Shown: positions 37,460-51,700 of the stretch, one piece after another
Layout: each line of letters opens with the position of its first letter
Position numbering within the stretch: position 1 is the first letter of the stretch
Assembly (NCBI GenBank): GCA_024760905.1
Contig: CM045746.1
Location: 14,590,466-14,654,465, forward strand
Origin: Plotosus lineatus
Lineage: Eukaryota; Chordata; Actinopteri; Siluriformes; Plotosidae
DNA length: 64,000 bases
Direction of reading: 5' to 3'
The notes under the pieces: model-generated
The model's database searches: none
Told to the model about the DNA's origin: nothing
Seen by the model: the letters and a program-made list of their open reading frames with translations, nothing else
Made by a program: the position numbers and the translations under genes

Positions 37460-38873
37460 TTGCGTGTGTTGACCATGTTTTCTTAGCAGGGTTATAATCT
37501 TCCAAATGCTTATGGAAGGTTAAAAGCTGAGTCAAAAAAATAAAGCAATGAGCACTCATGAAACAACAGTAACTCTGTCCTTTACACGAAAAGCATTATG
37601 GGAGATGCAACTCCATAATAGCCAATGGGAGGGAGCTGTGTCATCCCTCCTAGCCAATGGGAGGCCAGCGGAGCGGGATGTTGGGAGATAGTCAATGGAG
37701 AGCAACTCGTGCATTGTTTGGATGTTTGAATGGCGCGGCTGAATGGTGCGTTTGGCGCGTTTCGTAAGGAGAACTTTTTTCACATACAGAGACAAAAAAT
37801 TTTGGAAAATGTTTTTCGTAACGTGAATTTTTCGTTTGCTGGGACTATTGTAAGGTGACGTACCACTGTATATAATATTAATAAATACAACACTATAAAT
37901 GTTTATAATAACAATTAAACATTCAAGAATGATGCATAGGATGTAAATAAAATATAAATACATACACAAAGATGTGTACCTCATGTAAGTAGTTTTGTTT
38001 GGGGGAATTTACGTTGTTTTTTGTTTGGGGTTTTTTGTTTGTTTGTTTGTTTTTTGCATAATTGGCCTTGTTTTGTGTCATTTTATTTATCTTTTTCACT
38101 ATTTTTTCTTAATTTCCTTATTTTTTATTTTTTATGAATATTTCTGAAAAACCCACGATGCGCTGAAGTTGCAGAAATTGAAGCATGAAGCGAGGGATCC
38201 CTGTATTCTATTAGCCGAATATGCATGTTGTTGGTTTGTGGGCGGAAACCGGAGTACCTGGGACACACACATCAAAGCACAGGAAGAACATGCGAAGTCC
38301 AAATATTAATGCCCTCACTCCCTGGAAAATGTAATAAAATGGATTTACACTATTTAACATCAGTAATATTTACATTAAATCATGCAAACATGTGTTGATT
38401 GGTGATAATTAATGAGGCAGTAAAGCCGTTAGTGTTAGTGTTGTCACAGGGCCATAATACCAGCAGCAGATTCCTATCAAATGATCATTATCCAATTATG
38501 TCTGTATCATCCCAAACTAGCATCACAGGGATAGGAGCATATTATAGATAGTGATATTGGTTTGATTTTTCTAAAGTGTGGTGGGATTTGTAGTGGTGCA
38601 TAGTTCAGAAAATGTAAAAATAAATACAGATGCTCCCCGACTTACGTTCATCTGTTTATGTTTTTTTTTTTTTTTGTTTTGTTTTTAATTTTTACGTTTT
38701 GTTTTTTTTTTTTCCAAAAAAAAAAGTCAAATTTTGAGTTTAGACGTACCTACGTAGTACGTTGATGCAATGACGCTGCGTCCATTGTTTACAAACGACA
38801 GACTGAACGGGCCCCTCCTTCCAAGTTCAGTTATATACGTTTTTATAGATATTTTTTTAATTTATTTATATAA

Positions 38874-38948
<75 letters not shown>

Positions 38949-41900
38949 TATATATATATATATCAGTCATATAGTGTGTTAAACTTGTGTTAAGACGTCG
39001 TCTCTGTGATCTTTGTGTTTACACTGTTTTGAGGACTTTTGTAACCCTAAGCAAATACGGTTAATCAGAAGCGTAAGCCTACTAGCATGGGTGCAAGTCT
39101 CATACACAGAGATGAATTAACTATTTGCTTGGATCGGCGAAATCTACCATGCATATTCAGTTAAGCAAAGAGAGTTGTAAAATGAATGAAAACCTGAATC
39201 CAGAAAAGAAAGAGAACTGTCCACTCTGCTGGCGATTCACATGAGTGAGTATTAAACCAGTATTCAATGGTGCCCTTGCTCTTTTGAAAGACCGGAAGCC
39301 CGTATAACCCGTGCTTTGTCTCAAGCACAAAAAAGTAAGCGACCGTCGGTGTTGAGCGCCTCACATATTGTAAGTGTTGATTGGCTATTCTAAGCTTCAT
39401 GTAAAGTGACTCAGCTCAGCTTTGTGTAAAGTGACCATCCGTCGACCATCGGAACCATTTATAAGCAGAAAGATCGCATCATAGAGAATGTTAAAAGTTA
39501 TATTTGATACTGTATTTGATATTTGATGAGTGAATTTGATTAAAATTTATCTATTTGAAATTATTTTGTTTGAATTTAATTTATTTGAAATTAATGTTGA
39601 TATTATTTGATATATTTGATATTACTTTACAATGTTATGTTTATAATAATTGATTTAGGGGTCTTTTATGAGATACGGTAATGCTATTTATATATGTATA
39701 GTACAGTATGAGCGTCATACAGTATGCCCTTGACTATTCGCGGTTTTGCACCCACGGTTTGAGTATTCACTGACTGCCGAGCAACTGGCATGTGATTCAA
39801 ATTCAGGCAGTGGCTGTCCTCCTTTCTCCTGATTAGTTGAGCTGATTTCCCGCCCCTTTTTTCTCTTTCTCCCACAAGTTGTCAATGAGCCTCTTTTTTT
39901 TGTGTGTTTTAATTACCAGTTAAGCTCGATGATACCACTCAAACGCTATGCGTCTTCTCTGGCTGAGCGATAGAAAACACTGGATGTCTCTTCTGAAGAA
40001 ATAAGACTTTCTCCTGAGAAACGGTTTTCTCTGAACTGTTGTATTAAAATCTTTTTCGATTATTATTCCAGTACAGTACCCAAGTTCGTGTTTATGCGTG
40101 AGATTTTATGTTCTGTAGCATGTTTAACAAACGATACCAAAAGGATAAACTTTATTACAGTACTCTTCATGTCCTTTTACATTGAAGTTGGAGCGACGTC
40201 TCCAAGATTGCGCTGCCCAGAGGGCGACGTCGCGGAGTTCTCAGAGTCAAATTGTTTCTTTGTTCGTTTTAATTTGTTTTATTTGCTGTTTTGTTTGTTC
40301 ATGTTTTGCACTATGCTCATCTACGACCGGTCGGCTGTAAGATCGGAGTATCTTTGGGCGTGTATAACTAAGCCAAGCTAACATGCTATTAGCAGAGCTA
40401 ACATGCTATGGTAGGCAGCTTAATGCGAGCCGCATCCCAGCTAACAAAGAAGCCCAGGCGGGAAGGGGCCGAACGATGACTCCAGCGCTTGGGATTGCAG
40501 GGAACGAAGGCCGTGTAGCCGGCTGGTATAATCGCCTTATCGGGTGTACTCTCCTCAAGCCATGTTTCACAGAAACACAGTCCTGTAGATCCCTCTGCGC
40601 TGCAATTTGAGCATGAAGCTCGTCCATCTTGTTTTACAGGGACTAAACATTTTCAAGCAGTACGGCCGGAAGTGCTAACCAAGCGCCGGAGAATCTGAGA
40701 ACTCCGCCTGGGCTTATTGTTAGCATTGAGCTCCCATAGCATAGCATAGCATAGCATAGCATAGCAGCTCACGATAGAAGTTGTTGCGTGCTTAGTTGCC
40801 CAAAGCTGAAGCTGCTCATAGCTGTAATAGGGTCGACCGATCATAGACGAGCATAGTGCAAAACATGAACAAACAAATTAAAACGAACAAAGAAACAATC
40901 TGACTCCGAGAACTCCGCGACGTTGCCCTCTAGGCAGCGCCATCTTGGAGACGTCACTCCAAGACGTCACTCCAAGTTCAATGTAAAAGGACATGAAGCG
41001 TAATAAAGTTTATCCTTTTGGTATCATTTGTTAAACACGCTACAGAACATAAAATCTCACGCACAAACATTTTCAGAATTAACTTGGGTACTGTACTGGA
41101 ATAATAATTCAAAAAGACTTTAAAACGAGTGCTTTACAACACTATATGCTGGAAATGTTTATATATTTTATCATCAATAAAAATAAGAGTAAAAATTGAA
41201 AAGTTTTTCTGAATCATTACTATATTTTACTACATTAATACTGTATTAATGAGTAAGACTGTCTATAGAATGTGTTTAAGAAGTATATTTTAACGCATGT
41301 AATAGATAGTATTTTACTTACGGCTGCTCATTCGCGCATATGACGTGATACATGGGGTTTTACTTCCTGGTACAGAACTCGTGGATTATCTTGATTGCGG
41401 GAGGGGCCAGAACCGAACCCCTGCGAATGTCAAGGGCCTACTGTACATTCAGAAGAGATTTTCTTTTATTTGCAAATATACAGATTCTAATGATCATTTA
41501 TTATAAAATGTGTTTGGTTGCGTAATTAAGCCCGTCTACTCTGAGAATAAAATGTATCGCTTTATCAGATGTAAAGTATAGGAATAGGTTTGTAACCATA
41601 TTTTGAAAACGTCCCCGAATTATGCACCTCTCTCCCCTTTAATTAAAACGTCGATGTAGCTGCTCATATGTGCGCTTGACGGTTAAGGGTATGCTAATGC
41701 ATGCTGTAACTTATGCAATTACATGGATGCTTATATTTCAGAGGATACCTCGGACTTCCCTAGCAGGGCATAGGGCAGCAATTGTGAAACAAATAACACG
41801 CTGATATTCTGGCATGCAGAAGCAAGCCACACAGTTAGAGGCAGGAGGTGAATTGAGAGATCTTTTATTTTGACTGACAGCATTGATATTTGAAGTTGTG

Positions 41901-43155
41901 TTCTGCTGTCGTATGCCTTTCACTGCAAGGTTCTTTGTTTTGTGCAAGCTGAAGTGCTTTTCTGCTCATCATGGTTGTAGAGGGATTTGAAGTTTTAAAA
42001 CATTTCTGGCAGCTCAAATGAGTCAGACTGTCTGCAGAATGCAACTCAATGTTTTTGTTTGTCTAGCCATTCTGTTTAAACGCCAGTAATTGCTGTTTGT
42101 GAAAATCCCAAGAAATGAGTTCCAATATGATCAAAATCAGTCCATCTGCTACCAACAATTGTAATGCAGCTCAAGCTCCATGGATCACATTTTCCCTCAT
42201 TTTTATGATTGATGTGAATAATGATTTATGGATTATGCTGCTGCCACATGGTTGGGGCAGTGGTGGCCTGGTGGTAAAGGGCAATGGATCGCTGATCCTA
42301 AGGTTGGGGGTTCGAGTCCCACTGTTCACCAGGTTGTCACTGTCCCCGCCAGTGCAGCTAACTGGGTTATCAAAGGCGGGCCATGTCTCTCACTGTCTAT
42401 GGTGAGAGGTTCATGTAAAAAGAACCATTGCTGACTTTTGTAAAGAGTAGCTGCATAGCCATCACCGTGTTTCTGCCCCTTGCTAAAGGGTTGTATCAGG
42501 AAGGGCATCCGACATAAAAACCGATGCCAAATCAACATGCAAATCAGATGATTCGCTGTGGCGACCCCTGAAAAAAAAAATGGGGAAAGCCGAAAGGAAA
42601 AGAAGCTGCTTGCGACATGATTGGTGGCCTGGATAATCACGTCACATTCGACCGAAATGTGGCTGGTTCAATTCCTGAAGCAGGAGGATAAACTGTTTGG
42701 CAGTGGGGGGATGAGATGCCCCTTTCTTTCCTCTACTTTCATGGCTGAAGTGCACTTGAGCAAGGCACCTAACCCCCTACTGCTCTCTGGGGCCCCAGTG
42801 TGTGGCAGCCCACTGCTCCTGGTGTGTGTGTGAGAGAGAGAGAATGGGTTAAATGCCGAGGCAATAATTTCCCTTGTAGAATCAATACAGTACAGCAAAC
42901 AAAAAAAGATCAGATGTTCGACTAAAGATAATGTTGAGTGTATAGTCCATATAAATTATACATGAATGGTTACTGTTGTTTTTCTTCTAAATCACAGCTG
43001 CAAAGACGAGTTCAGCATTGTTCCGGTGCTGGTGGGAGCTTTGAGTGAATCTAAGGAGCAGGAATATGGCAAGCTGCTCAGCAAATATCTTGCTGATCCC
43101 TCCAACCTTTTTATTATATCATCAGATTTTTGCCATTGGGGTAGGTTCCCCCCAT

Positions 43156-43215
<60 letters not shown>

Positions 43216-43444
43216 CAATACAAAACCCTTCTGAGTTTACTTAAAACCTCATGCAGAGTGAAGGGAATAGCAATCACGCTTATGTAATCAGTAAATGCCA
43301 AATGCTTATGTATATGCAGTCTGTGCAATTTCACCTTCACACAGTAAACACTTGGTACTTTACTTTCTATAAATTAAATGGAAATATATACAGGGATCCC
43401 TCGCTACTTTGCGCTTCAATTCATGTGGCTGTGTGTGTGTCTGT

Positions 43445-43480
<36 letters not shown>

Positions 43481-45614
43481 AATATTCATCAAATTAACCA
43501 ATAAAGATATTAAGGAAGAAAAGGGGGAAAGGTTAAGGAAAATGCCACAAAAACAAGGCCAATTATGGAAGAAAAAAAAAAAAACCCTAAACAAACAAAA
43601 ACCAAAAATAAAAAAAACAACCCAAACCCAACCTCCCCCAAGCCCAAGAAAACTACAGTGATACCTCAGCTCATGAACATAATTGGTTCCCAGAAAGTGT
43701 GTGTGAGGCGAAAAGTTCGTCTTCCGAACATTTATTTCCCATAAGAAACCATTAAAATGAGAATAATCCGTTCCCAGGTCCCCATAAAACATAATTTTCA
43801 ACTAAATAAGCCTTAAAATTACACAAAAATATACCTTATTTTATGTATAATAAATGTGCTATTGTATTGTAATTAAAGAAATAAACTGTACTGTATAATA
43901 AAGTGGTTTTATTTACCTTTGTGATGGTAGTTGATGGCTTGATGGAATGGAGTGGGAGGAGGAGGGAGGGAGGGACTTACTGTTTGGAAGGAGTGTTTGG
44001 AAACGCCTACTGTTTGGAAACACCTTTAGCCACACACGCACCCTTAATAGCTTCCTTGTTCTTAAGGATGGTGGTAGACTTAGCGTACTGGTACTGGGAC
44101 GCTGAGTCACACAAACGCACACCTCGTTCGTGTTTTTCAATGATCTCCGCCTGTGGTGGGTCTTTTTCGGTCCCATAATAGCAAAAGTACACTCAATATG
44201 GTCCAAAATGTCTAGCAAACACAAACCACTTCCGCACTCAAAGAAAGGCGTGTGACAAACTGTGACGCCGTGAGCGTGCGTCAGCTTCTCGTGGCCGCCA
44301 CCGTGGCGCTGTTCGACCGCGTGGTTTGATTCGTTCGCCGAAAACTAGTTCGTCAGCAGAGACAATATGCTCGCAAATTTAATGTTCTTGAGGCGAAAAG
44401 TTCGTGAGCTTAAGCGTTCGTCAGCAGAGGTTTTACTGTACTCACATTATTATGTGAGGTGCGTATCTAAGTGCAAACAAGTGCATCTGTGTGTGCACGA
44501 GCGTCTGTATTTTTGTGTATTTATATTCTATTTACATTTTATTCATTATTTTTGAATGTTTAATTGCTATTAGAGACGCTCCCCGGCTTACGTTTTTAAT
44601 TGGTTCCGGACGGCCGAACATAAGTTGAAAGTGAATGTATGTTGTTACTATGACGTGTGACGTATGATGCTCATACTGTACTATACATCCATAAATACCA
44701 TTACCGTATCTCATAAAACACCCCTAAATCAATTATTATAAACACAACATTGTAAATTTATATCAAATAATATCAACATTAATTTCAAATAAGTCACTTA
44801 TTTATACCGAGTCGGGGCAGTGGTGGTCTAGTGGTATAAGGCGCCGGATTGCTGATCCAAAGGTTGGGGGTTCGAGTCCCACTCTCCACAAGGTTGTCAC
44901 TGTCCCCCCCTGTGCAGCTAACTGGGTTATCAAAGGCCAGCCATGTCTCTCACTGTCTATGGTGTGAGGCATGTAAAAGAACCATTGCTGACTTTCGACA
45001 AGAGTAGGCTGCAAAGCCGTCAGCGTGTTTCCGCCCTGCGATGGCCTGGCGAGCTATCCAGGGTGTACGCTGCCATCGCCCTGAGTTGGCTGGGATGGGC
45101 CCCAGCCTACCCGCGACCCTAATTAGGATGAAGCGGTTACAGAAAATGAACTGATGATTTAAACCGAGTCACTTTACATGAAGCTTAAAACAGCCAATCA
45201 GTGCTTACGATATGTGAGGCGCTCAATATCGAAAGTAGTCTACTTGCTGTGGGTTATACGGACTTCCGGTCTTTCAAGTGCACAAGGGTGCCGTTGAACT
45301 CGTTTACAACACAGCCTGCACTGATGTGAATCACGGAGTGGAGAGTTCTCTTTCCTGGGTTCAGGTTTTCATTCATTTTACAACTCTCTTTGTTTAACTG
45401 AAGATGCATGGTAGATTGTGCCAATCTGAGCAGATAGTTAATTCATCTCTGTGTATGAGACTTGCACCCATGCTAGTAGGCTTACACTTCTGACCAACCA
45501 TATTTGCTTAGGGTTACAAAAGTCCACAAAACAGTGTAAACACAAAGATCACAGAGACGACGTCTTAACACAAGGGTAACACACTATATAACTGAGATAG
45601 ATATATATAGATAT

Positions 45615-45653
<39 letters not shown>

Positions 45654-45908
45654 CGTATACGTCAGTCGGGGAGGGGGTTGATCCTACTTCGTGGAATTCA
45701 GCGGTCGTGGGCGGATCTCGGTCCCAAATAACTGCGGAAAGTGAGGGATCCCTGTATTATAGTCTGGGTATAAATGTAGATTAATAAGTCTGTTCAAGGC
45801 ACAAATAATGTTTCAAGCACTAAACTTGCTTTCAGGGTCCAAAGCAAAAGACACTTTTCTAATTTGTTTGAACCTGCAAAGCAATCACTATGATAGTGGT
45901 TCACGCCC

Positions 45909-45982
<74 letters not shown>

Positions 45983-46023
45983 TGTATGTGTGTGTATGTG
46001 TGTGTGTGTGTGTGCGTGTGTGT

Positions 46024-46067
<44 letters not shown>

Positions 46068-48682
46068 TTTGCAATACAATAAACCAATGGCTTTTTATTA
46101 TTAAAAAGGCATCTGGAGTTCTGAATCATGAGCTAAGTGCATTTTCTTTTTTTAAACAGCTTCATGTACTGCGATGTTGTCGTCCCCCCATTCCCTATAA
46201 CCTGCATTTTCAGAGTATTTTAAAATGGCCCATGCACCATTATGAGTGCATTTTTTTGTAAAGTGGTGCACTGTTCACTGTTTTGGAACTGGAAGTGTCT
46301 GCACCGCTGAGCATACACACAGTGCTTGGCCCTTTTTTTATCATCTTTGACACAAATTAAAAGATAAACCCTTAATTTGCATCAATTCACTGTCTATTAT
46401 ACAGACATGTTCATCGCGTTTTGTTTGCTGTTGCTGTTTAGCTTAGATAATCTCGCCTACGAGACAGCGCAGCACTAACTGCACTGTAGCAATGTGTGCA
46501 TGCCGATGCCTCCACCGTATTTCCCAATCGGTGTGGTGAGGCATGGGCAGGGTTAATTTTATGGTGTTGAAGTTCTGTTTTGGTCTCATCAGACAATATA
46601 ACCTTCTCCTACCTATAAACTGGGTCTTTCTCATGCTTTTGTTCCAACTGCCATAGAGGCCTGTTTTGTTGGATGTCCTATTTTTGTAAGGCTATGGATG
46701 TAGTGATGGACCTTCACTTGCTGTTATCCAACATTCTCAGTGGGAAGAGCAAACTCATCAGTATTTTTGTAGTCTTGTCTTTCCACCCCTCACCTTTGGT
46801 CACGAGCTTTGGGTAGTGACCGAACAAACATGATCGCAGATACAAGCGGCTGTAATGAGCTTCCTTTGTGCGGTGTTGGGGCTCTCCCTTATAATTAAGG
46901 TGAGAAGCTCAGCTATCCAGGGAGAGGACGGAGTAGAACCACTGCTCCTACGCATTGAGAGGATCCAGTTGAGGTGGTGTGAGCATTTGGTTCGAGCGCC
47001 TCCTGAACGCCTCCCTGGTGTGGCGTTTTGGGCATGTCCAACCGGGAAGAGACCCTGGAGTCGACCTAGAACACGCTGGAGGGATTATGTCTCTCGGCTG
47101 GTCTGGGAATGCTTCAGTGTTCCCCTCCGAAAGAACTGGAGGAAGTGGCTGGGGAGAGGGACGTCTGGACCTCATTGCTTAGGCTGCTGCTCCCGCAACC
47201 CGATCCTGGATTCAGCAGAAGAAAATGAATGAACGTCTGTCTGTTTCAATACCTTTTTTTTTTTTTTTTTTTTTTTTTTACATCAGCAGAATACACCTTT
47301 GGCTTTATGTTTAACAAAACGCTTGCCCTCTGGGTCACAACACCTAACTGGCATTCCCTTGAAAGTTTGTGCATCCAATTTTCTAGAATTTGAAAGAATC
47401 GCTAAATAATTTTAATCTGTCAAAATGCTCTGAAATGCGCAGCCTTGAATTCTGCTGCTTGTTCACTCAGACTTTGGTTGGAAATGATTCGTTCAGTTTA
47501 CACGTTGTGTTTACTCTTTCTCAGTAACATCGGTGAAGTATGCAATGACGTTTTGGTTCACGTGTTTCACAGAGAAATTTTAAAACATCCATAACACGCT
47601 GGAGAACTTTAATAACGTACCAGGTGCACATATACACACACTAGCAGGTCGTAATCGTAGCCGACATTTCTGCGTCAATTTTGAACAATTTTTCTTCCGT
47701 GCACCACAACAATGGCTTTGAGCTGAAGCTACCAAGAAATGAAACCACCAATATAAAGGCTTAACGGTTTCATTAAAATATCACCTTCACTTTTTATGAT
47801 TTAATGTTAGTTCTCGCTTTTTTCCAAAATAATAATAATAATAATAATAATAACCCTCCCCTCCAATTTCATCGTATCCAATGCCTACCTATCATTTTGC
47901 CTTCCCTGTCACACAGCCACCAGCAATCAGGGAGGGTGAAAGCATGTACATGCCGCCTCCATGACATGCAATGCTATCTCCACCCTGTTTTCAAACCGTT
48001 CCGTGTTTGTATTTTGTGGACGGTCTAACACACTCTGAGGGAAAGTGCTATCCGGCCCCTCGTACAAATGAGCTCACAGATACCCATGATTAGCTAGCGA
48101 TTGCTGTGAGTGACAGAGAAGTGGGCGTATGCCATCCTTCTCTCCCATGAGAGCTCGACCAATGAGCTGCATTGCCATTTCTTACATAGTCCCTCCATCT
48201 TCACCGACTCTAAAGTAACTGGAACCATTTGACCTACCAATTTATTTTTAGAAAACTGACCTGATCCCATCAGACTCCCAGATCATGCTGTAGGTCACAT
48301 CACTAAACTTTTTTTTTTTTTTTTTTTTGCGGGTGTAGATGACAGCACTGAAAATGATCCAGTCAAAGGAAAGCTAAATGAAATTTTTCTTAAAATTCAC
48401 AGCAGAAAAATATATTTTTATAAGGTGTTTCTATTTGATTTGTTGTTCTCATAGTTTGTTGCCCTTATAGTCACAAATTTTAAATGTTGAATTAAAAGTA
48501 AAATTTCTCGCAAAATTAACTAGACTTAGAATGAAATATTTGGGTGACAATCACTGTAGATTTATTTATTTTGGCTTGTGGCATTCGTGAAAGCAAAGTA
48601 ATCCTGTGCATTTTCCCATCCATTGTGTCAGGGTTTGCTGTCAGTTCCAGAATGTACGGAGTTTAATCTCTAAACCACCCTG

Positions 48683-48718
<36 letters not shown>

Positions 48719-51700
48719 CAAAGGGTATTATTCACAGATGACATGAGATACAACAGCTCTTCCAGAAACAACTGATTCATTATTACATTGGAGAATAGTT
48801 TCAAACACTAATAATCTCCAACTCAAAGCAAAGCAAGAGCTGACAAATGGAAATAAGCTTGAGGGAAATTAAATTCATCTGCTCTCGTGCACAGAAGATC
48901 CTTGAATTCAGGTTCTCATGCATCTTTCTGCGTGAGAGGGCGTGGCCAAAGTGTACACTAAATACAGGGGTCCCTCGCTACTTTGTACTTCAATTCATGC
49001 GGCTTCAGTGCATCGTTTTTTTTTTGTTTGTTTTTAAATATTCATCGAATTAAAAAATAAGGAAATTAAGGAAGAATAGGGTAATAACTTAAGGAAAATG
49101 CCACAAAAACAAGGCCAATTATGGAAAAAAAAAAAAAAAACAGAAAACTAAACCAACAGAAAATCTCTCATCAAAACTACTTACGTTGTTGTGAGGGTTG
49201 TGAGGTGCGAATCTGAGTGTGTGTACGTGCACGCGAGCGCCTGTATGTGTGTGTATTTACATTTTATTTACATCTTTTGCGTTATTTTTGAATTTTTAAT
49301 TGTTATTATAAGCATTTATAGCGTTGAATATCTTCTTCTTCTTCTTTTACTTTCGGCTGCTCCCTTCAGGGGTCGCCACAGCAAATCATCCGCCTCCACC
49401 TCACCCTGTCCTCCGCATCTTCTTTTCTGACTCCAACGACCTTCATGTCTTCCTTCACCACATCCATAAATCTCTTCTTCAGTCTTCCTCGAGGCCTTCT
49501 GCCTGGTAGTTCCAACCTCAGCATCCTACTGCCAATATACTCACTATCCCTCCTCTGTACATGTCCAAACCATCTCAATCTAGCCTCTCTGTCTTTGTCT
49601 CCAAAACATCTTACGTGGGCTGTCCCTCTGATATACTCATTTCTGATCCTATCCATCCTCGTTACTCCCAGGGAGAACCTCAACATTTTCATCTCTGCTA
49701 CCTCCAGCTCTGCCTCCTGCCTTTTCCTCAGCGCCACTGTTTCTAAGCCATACAACATCGCTGGCCTCACCACCATCTTGTACACTTTTCCCTTCATTCT
49801 TGCTGACACTCTCCTATCGCACATCACACCGGATACTTTTCTCCAACCATTCCAGCCTAATATGTATTTATTAATATTATATACACATGTACGTATATGT
49901 CAGTCGGGGGGGTTGATCCTACTTCGCGGAAATCGGCGGTTGCAGGGAGTCTCGGTTCCTATTAACCGCGGAAAGTGAGGGATCCCTGTATTGGTTTTCT
50001 TTTCGGCATGTGATACTCCGATGGGTTTTAGAAATTCTGTGAGATGTGTGCACATGAAGTTTAGAGAGAAAAGAATAGACCATTCTCACAGTGTGTATCT
50101 CACCAGCCAAGATTTTCTCTAAATATTTTTTGTTTCCATGCAAAAGGGTATCAAAATCATACATGTTACAAAGTATGATTTGAAGTTTTGGCAGACACTG
50201 GCAGTGACCTCTCCACAGGGAAGCTTGTTGTCCATCATACCGCAGCTCGCAAAAGACTAAAGTGGGGTCGTGTACGGAGGTCAAAGATTTGAATAGTGCA
50301 AGTCGTGTATTGTGGTTAAATGTGTACTTGGGTTTCTCTATCTGCCAAAAATATCTTCATTGAATTCAGTCCTGCCATGGAAACGGAAACTCAAATATTT
50401 GAAGCTATGAATCCAGCCATGTCTTTGCCATTTCATAAAAATTAATTAATTAATTAATTAATTAATTAAATTAAACTTGTAATGTGTAACCTTGCAATGT
50501 TGTTGATTCTGGCGAGCTGTCCAGGGTGTACCCTGCCCTCGCCCAGAGTCAGCTGAGATGGGCTCCAGCCTCCCCTCGACCCTAATAAGAGTTGGAGCAG
50601 AGAAAAGTAATCATCAAAACTTTGTGGTACAATTCTGAGGACAGAGTGCATTCTATGAATATAGAGATTAAGGCGCTGTCTGAAAGCAGAGCGTCCATAT
50701 GATTTCTCTTACCTCTTACCCTGCTCCTAAGCTTTTAGCTTTGCTACCTTTCCACCTGGTCTCCTGAACACACAGTATGTCCACCTTCCTCCTCTGCATC
50801 ATGTCAGCCAGCTCTCTGCCTTTTCTTTGCATAGTTCCAACATTCAAAGTCCCCACTCTCAGTCCTAGGCTCACGCCTTTCCTCTTCTCTCTCTGCCTAC
50901 GGACACGCCTCCCGCCTCTCCTTCTTCGACGTCTTCGACCAACAGTAGTCCAATTTCCATCAGCACCCTGTTGGTTGACAGCACTGATGGCGGTCGTTGT
51001 TAACCCGGGCCTCGACCGATCCGGTATGAATTTTGTTTTGACCATTTGCATTTTTAATGTGGCAGAGGTTTTACGCCGGATGCCCTTCCTGTCGCAACCC
51101 TCTGCATTTATCCGGGCTTGGGACCGGCATAAGGGGGAGAGACACTGGTTAGTAGTCGTCGTCGTCGTCGTCGTCTCCTTCCCCCCCCCCCCCCCCCCCC
51201 TGGCTGCATTGACAAAAGGACATAAGGACATACTATAAAGGTTTTTTTTTTCTTTCCCAAGTGGCATATCGACACAGGATCAGAGATTACAAATTCGAAG
51301 CCGGGTTAATGCCACAGCTGTCTGTAGCCAGAGTCTATGGGAGCTTATTGGGCGCGCGCTCGGGTGACGGATGGATGGCATATGCTGACTCCCCTGTCAC
51401 TGACCGTGATCGCCAGGCAATCATGGGCATCTGTGAGCTGATTCATACAAGGGGGCAGAGAGCACTTTTACTCCATGTGTGTTAGACCGTCCCAAATACG
51501 TATGGCACCGGAGTTCGAAAAGAGGTGGGTGGTTAGCATTGCATGGATACCATCCATAAAATGCATACGCATAAAACCTTGCAAGATTCACGCTCATGCC
51601 ATGTACGCATTAGCGATAGTGGCTGTAACGCACAGACACATGAATTTACCGCGTCTTTCAAAACATGAATAAACTCGTTATTTGTATCTCAATGTATATC

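Larger units (their letters stand above)
43391..45754 (+). mobile_element. MITE E host copy carrying nested insertions
   Basis: Left end cagggatccctcgctacttt at 43391 and right end gtgagggatccctg at 45754, TA-flanked. E sequence is present at 43391-43655, 44441-44572 and about 45644-45754; the gaps are filled by a Tigger-like element and element G. Confidence 0.85.

Noticed and set aside
42253..42330. tRNA genes at the heads of the SINE A, B, C and D copies
   Set aside because: A- and B-box-like motifs are present, but the sequences do not fold into a full cloverleaf by eye and always continue into SINE bodies.
45794..46129. Long His/Thr- and Cys/Val-rich open frames
   Set aside because: Read-through of the (TG)n-(GA)n microsatellite.
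49445..49978. 177-codon + strand ORF (and 57309-57926, 205 codons)
   Set aside because: They are antisense shadows of the LINE RT ORF; their peptides show no domain and recur wherever the LINE does.
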